24,385 nt of DNA from JBLKSS01 sp047607725 (GTDB lineage Bacteria > Pseudomonadota > Gammaproteobacteria > Enterobacterales > Enterobacteriaceae), in assembly GCF_047607725.1 (NCBI RefSeq), contig NZ_JBLKSS010000074.1:1-24385 (forward strand), read 5' to 3'. This document shows positions 1-7,867 of this stretch, one piece after another; the stretch's first letter is position 1; every line of letters starts with the position of its first letter. A program made the translations under genes and the position numbers. A model generated the notes under the pieces. It made no database searches, was not told the DNA's origin, and saw only the letters and a list, made by a program, of their open reading frames with translations.

Positions 1-2
1 AA

Positions 3-275
3 ATAGAGTTACTGCTCTTGGACGACTTGGGCCTGGAATCAATGAGTCCGATGCAGGCAACGATGCTGTTGGAGGTGATGGAAGATCGTTACGACAAAAG
101 CAGCAGCATCCTGATCAGTCAACTGCCGGTAAAAAAATGGTGTGGACTGATAGAAAACCCCACGACAGCTGACGCGTTACTCGATCGGCTAGTACACCCC
201 AGCTATCGACTGGAACTTAAAGGCGAATCACTACGCAAAGAGCAAGGAGTAGTCAGCACAGGAAAAATAGACTAA
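3..275 (+). CDS. istB: IS21-family transposition helper ATPase IstB, C-terminal part
   Basis: The reading frame is open from the window edge to TAA at 273-275. The residues LLLLDDLGLESMS match the Walker B region of IstB-type AAA+ helpers (hydrophobic run followed by DDLG). They are followed by the family's usual C-terminal pattern: a SSSILISQLPV strand, then DALLDRLVHPSYRLELKGESLRK. IstB is known to bind DNA with ATP and deliver the IstA transposase to target sites. The N-terminal half, with Walker A, lies outside the window. No true start is visible; the TTG at 18 is internal. Whether the whole element is active cannot be judged. Confidence 0.85.
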   Translation: MELLLLDDLGLESMSPMQATMLLEVMEDRYDKSSSILISQLPVKKWCGLIENPTTADALLDRLVHPSYRLELKGESLRKEQGVVSTGKID

Positions 276-302
276 AACTGAGTCAGAAGATGAGCGAACA
301 CG

Positions 303-408
303 TGATCGAATATCACTGGAATGGGTGATCGGAAAATATAGGAATAACTGATCGGAATAACTGATCGGATGTCGCCGGAACAGATGATCGGATACGTCGG
401 AATCTGCA
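303..408. repeat. IS21 right-end terminal sub-repeats
   Basis: TGATCG(G/A) motifs start at 303, 326, 349, 362 and 385, mostly 23 bp apart, interspersed with GGAAT-like blocks. Multiple internal repeats near each terminus, acting as transposase binding sites, are typical of IS21-family elements. The inverted counterpart, CCGATC(A/G), recurs at 24264, 24285 and 24308 in the element at the other edge. This indicates that the two elements are the same or closely related. Confidence 0.75.
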
Positions 409-704
409 ACCTCTACGTCGTTGCCGCGCGCCGGACCGAGCACTTTACTGGCTAAAACAATCTTTTCGCGCTGACCGCGGCGCTTCAACCAGCTGCCGAT
501 ATAGCGCTCCGTCAGCCCCTGGGTTTCAGGATGGGGCGGTACGGGGTACATTTCCGTGGTGTCAATTAAGTTAACGCCGTTGGCGAGAGCGAGATCAAGC
601 TGGTCATGGGCTTGCGCTTCGCTGTTTTGTTCGCCGAAAGTCATGGTACCCAGGCCGAGCACGCTGACTTCCAAAGAACTATGGGGAATACGGTGATAAA
701 ACAT
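409..704 (-). pseudogene. tas: tas, aldo-keto reductase, 5' part only (IS21-interrupted)
   Basis: The ATG is at 704, with a GAGGA ribosome site about a dozen bases upstream on the minus strand. The first ~99 residues begin MFYHRIPHSSLEVSVLGLGT and include TMTFGEQNSEAQAH and ETQGLTERYIG. They match the N-terminus of E. coli Tas, an NADP-dependent aldo-keto reductase of about 346 aa. Homology stops at GPARGNDVEV, exactly where the IS21 terminus begins. The catalytic Lys neighbourhood (SKV) is near the break and the rest of the barrel is missing. The remaining 3' half is presumably beyond the IS, outside the window. In E. coli this gene lies next to ygdR, as here. Confidence 0.9.
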
Positions 705-831
705 CAGGGCAGGTTCCTCAGTGACGTAAACGTACAGGCGTGATCGCACACCGCCTTGACTGACTATAACCAAGCCGGGGCGGGGGGAGAAGGGGTAAAT
801 TAAACCTGCGACGCGCTGCCGGGCGCGGGGA

Positions 832-1050
832 TCATCTTTCGATGATCTGCGAAACATCGTTGCCGTTGATTTGCCTTTCGTTGCCACGTTCGTCGGTATA
901 ATGGATAAGACCGGTGGTTTTATCGATTTCAGGCTTGCCGTCGGTCAATATCATCTGGCCATCTTTGGTCGCCATTACGTAATCACTGGTGCAGCCGGCA
1001 AGCAGCGCGACGCCGAATAATGCCGGCATCAGCAGATAGAGTGTTTTCAT
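832..1050 (-). CDS. ygdR: YgdR-like small lipoprotein (DUF903)
   Basis: This 72-residue protein has a short signal peptide and a lipobox, LLAGC, with Cys20 as the expected lipidation site. The mature part, SDYVMATKDGQMILTDGKPEID and the ending DVSQIIER, is nearly the same as E. coli YgdR. The function of the YgdI/YgdR family is unknown; they are small outer-membrane-type lipoproteins with an SH3-like fold. It is intact. Its lipidation would require Lgt, whose gene in this window carries a nonsense codon. It is separated from tas by 127 bp and from ygdQ by about 120 bp. Confidence 0.92.
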   Translation of the reverse strand: MKTLYLLMPALFGVALLAGCTSDYVMATKDGQMILTDGKPEIDKTTGLIHYTDERGNERQINGNDVSQIIER

Positions 1051-1169
1051 TATCGTTTTCCATCCATTAAGTGACCTACATCGTTAACATCATATGCAAA
1101 AAACACCGGCTTCACTAGCGATGCGGGCGAAAATTCCAGCACCGTTTTCCACTGCGTGTCGAGGAGCAT

Positions 1170-1901
1170 TCAGGCATCCGGGCCGGAAGGCCGCTGGCCG
1201 GCTTTTTTATTGCGCAAGAGATTTAGCGTTTCCACCGCCAGCGAGAAAAACATGGCGAAATAGATATACCCTTTCGGCACGTCGATAGCCGCGCTTTCCA
1301 GAATCAGCGCGCCGCCAACCAAAATCAAAAACGCCAGCGCCAGCATTTTGACCGACGGGTGTCTATCGACAAATTCGCCTATTGGCCGGGCAGCAAAGTG
1401 CATTATCGCCACCGCGATGATGACCGCCGCCATCATGATAAACAGATGGGAGGACAGGCCTACCGCAGTAATGATCGAGTCCAGGCTGAGAATGATATCG
1501 AGCATCATTATCTGGGTAATGGCGCCGAGATAGGATTGGACCGTGCTGTCCTCGCCGCCAGCGCTGCCGTGGAACGATTCCATTATTTCCCTGCACGATT
1601 TCCAGATTAGAAAAATGCCGCCAAAAAACAAAATCAGATCTCGGGCGGAAATAGGGTGTTCCAAAAAATAAAATAGCGGTTTGACCAGATGGCTGACCCA
1701 GGCGATAGCGGCCAGCAGGCCAAGTCGCATCACCATGGCGCCGAACAGACCCAGGCGGCGGGCGCTGCTTTGCTGTGAGGGAGGAAGTTTGGCGACGATC
1801 ACGGACAGGAAAACAATATTATCAATACCCAGGACAATTTCCAGAATGGTCAGGGTTCCCAACGCCAGCCATGCGTCCGGATCGGCAATCCAATCAAGCA
1901 T
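1170..1901 (-). CDS. ygdQ: YgdQ, TerC-family inner-membrane protein
   Basis: This is a 243-residue, very hydrophobic protein of the TerC/UPF0053 family, intact and close to the E. coli length (237 aa). Family motifs include LEIVLGIDNIVFLS near residue 20, MLDIILSLDSIITAVGL mid-protein and PKGYIYFAMFFSLAVETLNLL at the C-terminus. The two acidic (G/S)(I/L)D(N/S) segments inside membrane helices suggest ion or metal transport, but the substrate is unknown. ATG 1901 is chosen over ATG 1910 because AGGTG lies about 10 bp upstream and the protein then starts MLDWIADPDAWLALGTL like its relatives. At 1910 the same AGGTGA would touch the start codon. Confidence 0.9.
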   Translation of the reverse strand: MLDWIADPDAWLALGTLTILEIVLGIDNIVFLSVIVAKLPPSQQSSARRLGLFGAMVMRLGLLAAIAWVSHLVKPLFYFLEHPISARDLILFFGGIFLIWKSCREIMESFHGSAGGEDSTVQSYLGAITQIMMLDIILSLDSIITAVGLSSHLFIMMAAVIIAVAIMHFAARPIGEFVDRHPSVKMLALAFLILVGGALILESAAIDVPKGYIYFAMFFSLAVETLNLLRNKKAGQRPSGPDA

Positions 1902-1935
1902 TACACACATTCACCTAAACGAAACATAAACGATA

Positions 1936-1966
1936 ATTATACGCGGTGTTGTCGGTGGGCTGGCAA
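1936..1966 (-). promoter_or_regulatory. Putative sigma-70 promoter for ygdQ
   Basis: On the minus strand, TTGCCA (1961-1966) and a perfect TATAAT (1936-1941) are separated by 19 bp. The -10 lies about 35 bp upstream of the ygdQ start codon. The spacer is slightly long, so strength is uncertain. Confidence 0.5.
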
Positions 1967-1978
1967 GAGAAAACGCGT

Positions 1979-2674
1979 TTATAACAGGAAATGGCGTGCC
2001 AGCAGCTGGGCGGTGAAATTTTTTTTCAAATAGAAACCGCGAGGCAGCGTTAAAATCGGCTGGCCAAATTCACCGACGGCGGCGGTCAGCGTCCGACCGG
2101 TGGCGGCTTTTGGCCGCAGCTGTAGCACTTCGCCGTGGCGGGCGGTGATGCGTTCCACCTTGCCTAACACAATAAGATCCATAAGCTCTTCCCAGTCGCG
2201 TCGCAGCTGTAGCTCTTCCTCCGTGTCCGGGCTCCACAGGAGCGGCGCGCCGATGCGGCGTCGCGCCAGCGGGATTGTCCGTTGGCCCTCGACCGGGATC
2301 CAGAGCACCCGCGCCAGCTTATAACACACGTGGCTGGTTTCCCAGGTAACGCCGCTATTGCCGGTCAGCGGCGCCACGCAAACAAAGGTGGTCTCCAACG
2401 GCCGTCCGCCGCTGTCCACCGGAATGGTTTTCAACTCTACGCCTATGGCGGCAAAATCCTGCTCGGGCTTACTGCCGGCGCTGGCACCCAGATAGCGTTC
2501 CAAGAGGACGCCAATCCACCCTTTGTCACGCTTGAGATTGGCGGGGATCGGCAGACCGGCCTGGGCAGATAACTCCCTCAAGGTATAACCCGCCAGCGCA
2601 TCGGCGCGGCGCAGCAGTTCCCTTTCATCGGCGGGGGGATGGGGCGCAAGGGAAAGCGGAATCAGGCTGTTCAT
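1979..2674 (-). CDS. mutH: MutH, methyl-directed mismatch repair endonuclease
   Basis: This 231-residue protein nicks the unmethylated strand at hemimethylated GATC during MutSL-directed repair. The catalytic DX(n)EXK set is present: Asp73, Glu80 and Lys82 in EQDFAAIGVELKT. The GWIGVLLE and RGFYLKKNF blocks are conserved. ATG 2674 is preferred: AGGA lies 7-8 bp upstream and the resulting length matches E. coli MutH (229 aa). An upstream ATG at 2716 would add 14 unconserved residues. It looks fully intact, which is notable among so many broken neighbours. A strain with MutH but impaired partners could still hypermutate, and mutS and mutL are not in view. Confidence 0.95.
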   Translation of the reverse strand: MNSLIPLSLAPHPPADERELLRRADALAGYTLRELSAQAGLPIPANLKRDKGWIGVLLERYLGASAGSKPEQDFAAIGVELKTIPVDSGGRPLETTFVCVAPLTGNSGVTWETSHVCYKLARVLWIPVEGQRTIPLARRRIGAPLLWSPDTEEELQLRRDWEELMDLIVLGKVERITARHGEVLQLRPKAATGRTLTAAVGEFGQPILTLPRGFYLKKNFTAQLLARHFLL

Positions 2675-2859
2675 TTCGCGGTCCTGAACTGAATAAAAAC
2701 TAAGCACCTGCGGCACATCCGCGCTGCTAACGCGAGTGGCGGCCGGAGAAAAAATAATAATAGCATGATTTTAAGCTCTTTTTTAATGACCTTAACAGAC
2801 AGGGCGCAAGCCCGAAAGCAGTTGTACACCCGCTACGGGCAACAATGAATAGGATCTTA

Positions 2860-3190
2860 CACCAGGTTATCCACAGATTTGCGGGATAATCTTGTCAATC
2901 GACGAGTACTGTTTCTATTACAGCCTTGACGGCGCCGTTTTTAGCCTATTTGTCCATTTATTTGCGACGTCGATCCGTTTTTCTGTGGATAAAATCATCG
3001 ATGGTTGTTTTTTATCCATGCCCGGTGAAGAGATTTTTCACCGCGTCGTCGTCGCGCCTTCCGTGACAAGGGTAAACGTTTTAGTCTGTTGATATTCTTC
3101 TCTATTTTTTATTTTTTATCCCCCGCACGGGCGTTTGGCGAAAAGTTTTACCCATCTAATCCAGCGTTGCACACAAACCTATCCACAGAA
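2860..3190. promoter_or_regulatory. DARS2-like DnaA-box cluster between mutH and rppH
   Basis: This is the core of a 685-bp gap without a recognisable protein gene (2675-3359). It contains two perfect DnaA boxes, TTATCCACA at 2867-2875 (plus) and TGTGGATAA at 2984-2992 (minus orientation). A third box, CTATCCACA, lies at 3179-3187 with one mismatch. Weaker relatives are GCGGGATAA just after the first box and TTATCCATG near 3012. In E. coli the chromosomal locus DARS2, which converts ADP-DnaA to ATP-DnaA with help from IHF and Fis, lies in the same mutH-side intergenic region. Synteny plus box content supports orthology; the exact core layout was not checked. The remaining gap (2675-2860, 3190-3359) should hold the divergent mutH and rppH promoters, but I see no convincing hexamer pairs. 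Confidence 0.7.
3082..3094 (-). promoter_or_regulatory. Candidate IHF site within the DARS2-like region
   Basis: The minus strand reads TATCAACAGACTA, against the IHF consensus WATCAANNNNTTR, with one mismatch in the TTR part. It sits between the second and third DnaA boxes, next to an AT-rich tract (about 3095-3120). IHF binding is required for DARS2 function in E. coli. The site is short and could occur by chance. Confidence 0.4.
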
Positions 3191-3359
3191 AAAGTACATA
3201 AAGTGGCGCCCGCTCGCCGCTAGCTGTTTATAACTCGGCGCCATTAAGCGGCCCTAAGAGTGTTATTCACCGGCGATTAGTGAAAAGCAGTGGTTTACCA
3301 TTCAGAGCGAGTATGAAACAATCGGAACATCTTATATTTTATGTAATCGAGGTAGTCCG

Positions 3360-3887
3360 GTGATCGATGATGATGGCTACCGCCCGAATGTTGGTATTGT
3401 AATCTGTAATCTCGACGGGCAGGTGCTGTGGGCCAGGCGATACGGACAGCATTCCTGGCAGTTCCCCCAGGGCGGCATCAACGCTGGCGAGACCACGGAG
3501 CAGGCGATGTATCGCGAGCTGTTCGAGGAGGTCGGTCTGAGCCGCAAAGATGTGCGTATCCTGGCTTCGACGCGTAACTGGCTGCGTTATAAGCTTCCCA
3601 AGCGGCTGGTACGCTGGGACACCAAGCCGGTGTGTATTGGTCAGAAGCAAAAATGGTTTCTGCTACAGCTCACGTGTCCGGATGTGGATATCAATATGCA
3701 GCGCGGGGGGATCCCTGAATTTGACGGCTGGCGCTGGGTCAGCTTCTGGTACCCAGTACGTCAGGTCGTTTCCTTTAAACGGGACGTGTACCGCCGGGCG
3801 ATGAAGGAATTTTCCGGCGTCGTGATGCCGCTGCAGGAAACTGCGGCGCCGCGTTCCGCGCCGGCACACAGACGGAAAAGAGGCTAA
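3360..3887 (+). CDS. rppH: RppH, RNA 5'-pyrophosphohydrolase (Nudix)
   Basis: This 175-residue Nudix hydrolase removes pyrophosphate from mRNA 5' ends and so triggers RNase E decay. The Nudix box spans residues 38-60 (GGINAGETTEQ...RELFEEVGL), with the metal-binding Glu53, Glu56 and Glu57. The rest follows E. coli RppH almost residue for residue, including the long RNWLRYKLPKRLVRWD stretch and the terminal RRKRG. The start is GTG at 3360, with GAGG about 8 bp upstream; E. coli also begins MIDDDGYRPNVG. ptsP follows after 12 bp, so the two are likely cotranscribed. The gene looks intact. Confidence 0.95.
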   Translation: MIDDDGYRPNVGIVICNLDGQVLWARRYGQHSWQFPQGGINAGETTEQAMYRELFEEVGLSRKDVRILASTRNWLRYKLPKRLVRWDTKPVCIGQKQKWFLLQLTCPDVDINMQRGGIPEFDGWRWVSFWYPVRQVVSFKRDVYRRAMKEFSGVVMPLQETAAPRSAPAHRRKRG

Positions 3888-3899
3888 GTCACGTAGATT

Positions 3900-6009
3900 A
3901 TGCTCACGCGTTTGCGGGAAATCGTTGAAAAGGTAGCAGCCGCGCCGCGTCTGTCGGATTCACTTGACATTCTGGTTAATGAAACCTGTCAGGCGATGAA
4001 TACCGAAGTCTGTTCGGTTTATTTGGCCGATAACGATCGTCGCTGCTATTACCTGACGGCGACGCGCGGTTTAAATAAACCGCGCGGCGCACGATCACGC
4101 TGGCATTTGACCAAGGGATTGTCGGCCTAGTCGGACGGTTGGCTGAGCAGATTAACCTGGCGGACGCCCATATCCATCCCAGTTTCAAATACATTCTGGC
4201 GGTGAAAGAGGAGCGTTTTCGTTCCTTTCTCCGCGTGCCGATTATCCACCGCCGTCAGTTGCTCGGTGTACTGGTGGTGCAGCAGCACGAGCACCGGCAG
4301 TTCGACGAGAGCGAAGAATCGTTTATGGTCACGCTGGCCACGCAGATGGCCGGCATTCTATCCCAGTCGCAGCTCAACGCGCTGTTCAGCCAGTACCGCC
4401 AGACCCGTATTCGCGTCCTGGCGACCGCGCCGGGCGTGGCCATCGCCCAGGGCTGGGTGGACAGCAGCCAGCCTTCCCTCGACAAGTTTATCAGGCGTCG
4501 TCGCTGGACAGCGGCCACGAGCGCGAGCGGCTGACGCTGAACGAATCCGTCGCCGAATTCCGCCGTCTGAGCAAGCGGTTTACCGCCAGCGCGCAGAAAG
4601 ACAGCGCGGCGGTGTTCGACCTGTACAGCTATTTACGCGAGCGTGCCGGCGATTTGCGCGCGCTCGGCCAGCGACTGCTGTTCCACCTTGACGATAGCGC
4701 GCGTAATGTTATTCAGTGGCCATCGCGCTTCGTGCTGGTGGCCGACGAGCTGAGCGCCGCGCTCCTGGCCGAAGTGCCGCCGGATTAGCTGGTGGGGGTG
4801 GTGGTGCGTGACGGCGCCGCCAACTCCCACGCCGCTATCCTGGTGCGGGCGATGGGGATCCCGACAGTGATGGGCGCCGATATCCAGCCGCTGTTGCTTA
4901 ATCAGCGCTTGCTTATCGTCGACGGCTACCGCGGTGAACTGCTGGTGGAGCCGGTCCTGGTGCAGGAGTACCAGCGCCTGGTCAGCGAAGAGCGTGAATT
5001 CACCCGGCTGGCGGAAGATAATGTGGAGCAGCCGGCGGTGCTGAAAAGCGGCGAACGCATCCAGGTGATGCTCAACGCCGGTTTGAGCGCGGAACATGAA
5101 CAGCGCCTCGACGATCGGGTGGACGGCATCGGTCTGTACCGCACGGAAATTCCCTTCATGTTGCAAAACGGCTTTCCCTCGGAGGAGGAGCAGGTGGCGC
5201 AATATCAAGGGATGTTGCAATTGTTCCCCGGTAAATCGGTGACGTTTCGCACCCTAGACGTCGGCGCCGATAAACAGCTGCCCTATATGCCGATAAGCGA
5301 GGAAAATCCCTGCCTGGGCTGGCGCGGTATTCGTATTACCCTTGACCAGCCGGAGATTTTTCTCATCCAGGTGCGCGCAATGCGGCGCGACAACGCCGCC
5401 ACCGGCAATTTAAGTATTCTGCTGCCGATGATAACCAGTGTCGATGAGATTGACGAAGCGCGCCGGCTCATCGACCGCGCCGGACGCGAAGTTGAGGACG
5501 TGCTGGGCTATGCGCTGCCCAAGCCGCGTATCGGTATTATGGTGGAAGTGCCGGCCATGGTGTTTATGCTGTCGGCGCTGGTGACCCGGGTGGATTTTCT
5601 GTCGGTCGGCACCAACGACCTGACGCAGTATTTGTTGGCGGTGGATCGCAATAATACCCGGGTGGCGGCGATGTACGATAGCCTGCATCCGGCCATGCTA
5701 CAGGTGCTGCAAAAAATCATTAGCGAGTCGGAGCGGCTGGGGCTGGGGCTGGCTTGCAGCTTGTGCTGCGAAATGGCCGGCGATCCGATGGGCGCGTTGC
5801 TGCTAGCGGGCATGGGCTATCGTACGCTGAGCATGACCGGCCGTAGCGTGGCGCGTATCAAGTATTTATTGCGCAATGTGGCGCTGAACGAGGCGCAGGA
5901 GCTGGCGGAGCGGGTCATTGGCGCGCAAAACAGCATCGAAGTCCGCCATCAGGTGGCGGTGTTCATGGAGCGGCGCGGCCTGGACGGCCTGATTCGGGGC
6001 GGGCGCTGA
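3900..6009 (+). pseudogene. ptsP: ptsP, nitrogen-PTS enzyme I (EI-Ntr), multiply broken
   Basis: EI-Ntr has an N-terminal GAF domain, a phospho-His domain and a C-terminal PEP-binding barrel, and it feeds phosphate to NPr and EIIA-Ntr. Three reading frames together cover it. The first (3900 to about 4086, GAF start) is lost by a 1-base deletion after KPRG. The second (to about 4486) covers the rest of GAF through LDK and is lost by another 1-base deletion. The third runs to 6009 but has TAG at 4786-4788 just before LVGVVVRDGAANSHAA, the phospho-His segment. The third frame also joins DLYSYL directly to RERAGDL, lacking about 43 codons present in E. coli. The PEP-binding half (4792-6009) is still open, with GYRGELLVEP, DVGADKQLPYMP and TNDLTQY. 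No full-length product is possible. Confidence 0.93.
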
Positions 6010-6073
6010 GTAGGGAATCATTACACCTGCCGGCGGTTATTTACATCCCCTGACTCTCGCCGTCGCGCCGCTA

Positions 6074-6082
6074 TGCTATGAT
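6074..6082 (+). promoter_or_regulatory. Possible extended -10 promoter upstream of lgt
   Basis: TGCTATGAT (TGn plus TATGAT) lies about 105 bp before the lgt start, in the 176-bp ptsP-lgt gap. No good -35 is seen at the right distance, as expected for an extended -10 element. The rest of the gap looks like a 5' leader without an assignable element. Confidence 0.35.
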
Positions 6083-6185
6083 ACGCCACTTCGCGCCGTG
6101 CGGGAAAAACGCCTGCGCGGCATGTACAGCGACCGCAGCGGCATCCTGCGGCCGGATAACAAAAACGACGACGTTGTGGTGATGA

Positions 6186-7046
6186 ATGACGACCCATTAT
6201 CTGGCCTTTCCTCAGTTTGACCCGGTGATCTTTTCCCTGGGCCCGGTTTCCCTGCACTGGTACGGTCTGATGTATCTTGTGGGCTTCGTCTTTGCCATGT
6301 AGCTGGCGGTACGGCGCGCGAATCGCCCCGGCAGCGGCTGGCGCAAAGAAGAAGTCGAAAATCTTCTCTATGCCGGTTTTCTCGGGGTGTTTCTCGGCGG
6401 CCGTATCGGTTATGTACTGTTTTACAACCTGCCGCTGTTTCTCGATAATCCCCTATGCCTGTTTAAGGTCTGGGACGGCGGCATGTCGTTCCACGGCGGA
6501 TTGATAGGCGTCATCGTGGTGATGCTGTGGTTCGCCCATCGCACCCGCCGCCATTTTTTCCAGGTGGCCGATTTTGTCGCGCCGATGGTGCCCTTCGGCC
6601 TGGGCGCCGGCCGTTTGGGGAATTTTATCAACGGCGAGTTGTGGGGCCGGGTCACCACCGATACGCTCTGGGCAATGCAGTTTCCCGGCTCCCGGGAGGA
6701 AGATTTGGCGCTGCGGCCGGCCAATCCGCAGTGGCAAGCGCTGTTTGAGCGCTACGGCGTGCTGCCTCGCCATCCGTCCCAGATCTACGAGATGCTGCTT
6801 GAAGGCATGGTGCTGTTTATTATTCTCAATCTGTTTATCCGTAAGCCGCGGCCTATCGGCAGCGTCTCCGGTTTGTTCCTGATTTGCTACGGCGCCTTTC
6901 GCATACTGGTGGAATTTTTCCGCCAGCCGGATGCCCAATTGGGCCTGTTTAGCGGCGTCATTAGCATGGGGCAGATTTTGTCGCTGCCGATGATTTTGGC
7001 CGGCGTGATTATGATGGCCTGGGCGTACCGCCGCCGTCCCCAGTAA
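6186..7046 (+). pseudogene. lgt: lgt, prolipoprotein diacylglyceryl transferase, nonsense at codon 39
   Basis: Lgt transfers diacylglycerol from phosphatidylglycerol to the lipobox Cys of prolipoproteins in the inner membrane. The frame starts at ATG 6186 (MTTHYLAFPQFDPVIFSLGP) and matches E. coli Lgt along its length (286 codons against 291). The exception is TAG at 6300-6302, where the family has Trp39 (FAM-Trp-LA), consistent with a TGG-to-TAG change. Downstream the frame is clean to TAA at 7044. It keeps SFHGGLIG, the signature GAGRLGNFINGELWGR and FRILVEFFRQPDAQ with the essential second Arg. Lgt is essential in E. coli. This is therefore a very recent null, a suppressed stop or a base error. 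thyA follows after 18 bp. Confidence 0.88.
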
Positions 7047-7064
7047 CATATGTCCTGAGGTATT

Positions 7065-7859
7065 ATGAAACAGTATTTTGATTTGATGCGTATGGTGCGC
7101 GCGCAGGGTACGCCGAAAGCGGATCGTACCGGCACCGGCACCCTGTCGGTGTTCGGCCATCAAATGCGCTTCGATTTGCGCCAGGGTTTCCCGCTGGTGA
7201 CCACCAAACGCTGCCATTTGCGGTCGATTATCCATGAGCTGCTGTGGTTCCTTAACGGCGATACCAATATCGCTTATTTGCAGCAGAATAACGTTTCCAT
7301 CTGGGATGAGTGGGCGGATGAAAACGGCGATTTAGGGCCGGTGTACGGCCGGCAATGGCGCGCCTGGGGGACCGGCGACGGACGCCAGATAGACCAGTTG
7401 GCCGAAGTGGTGCGCCAGCTCAGGCAAGATCCGGATTCCCGCCGCATTATCGTTTCCGCCTGGAACGTCGGCGAGCTGGACAAAATGGCCCTGGCGCCGT
7501 GCCATGCGCTGTTTCAGTTCTATGTCGCCAACGGCACTTTATCGTGTCAGCTCTACCAGCGTTCGTGCGATATTTTCCTCGGCCTGCCGTTCAATATCGC
7601 CAGCTATGCCCTGTTGGTACACATGCTGGCGCAGCAGTGCGATTTGCAGGTCGGTGATTTCGTCTGGACCGGCGGCGATGCCCATCTCTACAGTAACCAT
7701 TTGCAGCAGGCGGACCTGCAACTGACCCGCGATCCGCGGCCGTTGCCGCAGCTGCTGATTAAGCGCCGACCGGCAACATTGTTCGATTACCGCTTCGAGG
7801 ATTTTGAGCTGACGGGCTATGATCCCCATCCGGCAATCAAAGCGCCGGTCGCGGTATAA
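7065..7859 (+). CDS. thyA: ThyA, thymidylate synthase
   Basis: This 264-residue enzyme is the same length as E. coli ThyA. It makes dTMP from dUMP using methylene-tetrahydrofolate. The catalytic Cys146 lies in LAPCHALFQFYV. The phosphate-binding Arg residues (DRTGTGT; QDPDSRRII) and the substrate motifs CQLYQRSCDIFLGLPFNIASYALL and GDAHLYSNH are intact. ATG 7065 has GAGG 5-6 bp upstream. It lies 18 bp behind lgt, as in enteric bacteria, and is probably read from the same transcript. Unlike lgt, it is undamaged. Confidence 0.96.
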   Translation: MKQYFDLMRMVRAQGTPKADRTGTGTLSVFGHQMRFDLRQGFPLVTTKRCHLRSIIHELLWFLNGDTNIAYLQQNNVSIWDEWADENGDLGPVYGRQWRAWGTGDGRQIDQLAEVVRQLRQDPDSRRIIVSAWNVGELDKMALAPCHALFQFYVANGTLSCQLYQRSCDIFLGLPFNIASYALLVHMLAQQCDLQVGDFVWTGGDAHLYSNHLQQADLQLTRDPRPLPQLLIKRRPATLFDYRFEDFELTGYDPHPAIKAPVAV

Positions 7860-7867
7860 ATTGCCCG

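Larger units (their letters stand above)
1..408 (+). mobile_element. IS21-family insertion sequence, right end (partial)
   Basis: This is the right-hand part of an IS21-family element: the end of istB, then about 130 bp of non-coding terminal sequence with repeated TGATCGG motifs. The outer end is placed near 405-408, because tas homology starts immediately after it and because the minus strand here (TGCAGATTCCGACG) resembles the start of the other element at about 24247 (TGCTGGTTCCGG). The element enters from outside the window. It has interrupted tas. The target duplication cannot be seen because only one flank is present. The exact boundary is uncertain by a few bases. Confidence 0.8.

Noticed and set aside
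231..887. Single 218-codon minus-strand ORF spanning the IS end, tas and the ygdR 3' end
   Set aside because: Only residues from ATG 704 onward resemble Tas. The upstream part overlaps ygdR and the tail is IS sequence.
1051..1169. Terminator between ygdQ and ygdR
   Set aside because: T-rich tract seen on the minus strand, but no convincing stem precedes it.
2860..3190. Replication origin oriC
   Set aside because: Too few DnaA boxes, no evident AT-rich 13-mer unwinding region or GATC cluster, and no gidA/mnmG-dnaA context. The mutH-rppH location fits DARS2 better.
4792..6009. Independent short enzyme I-like gene
   Set aside because: It is the C-terminal part of ptsP after the TAG. It has no start signal and lacks the upstream half of the swivel domain.
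6122..6220. Small 32-codon ORF (MYSDRSGILRPDNK...) overlapping the lgt start
   Set aside because: It has no ribosome site and no recognisable family, and it overlaps the lgt start out of frame. It is probably just leader sequence.
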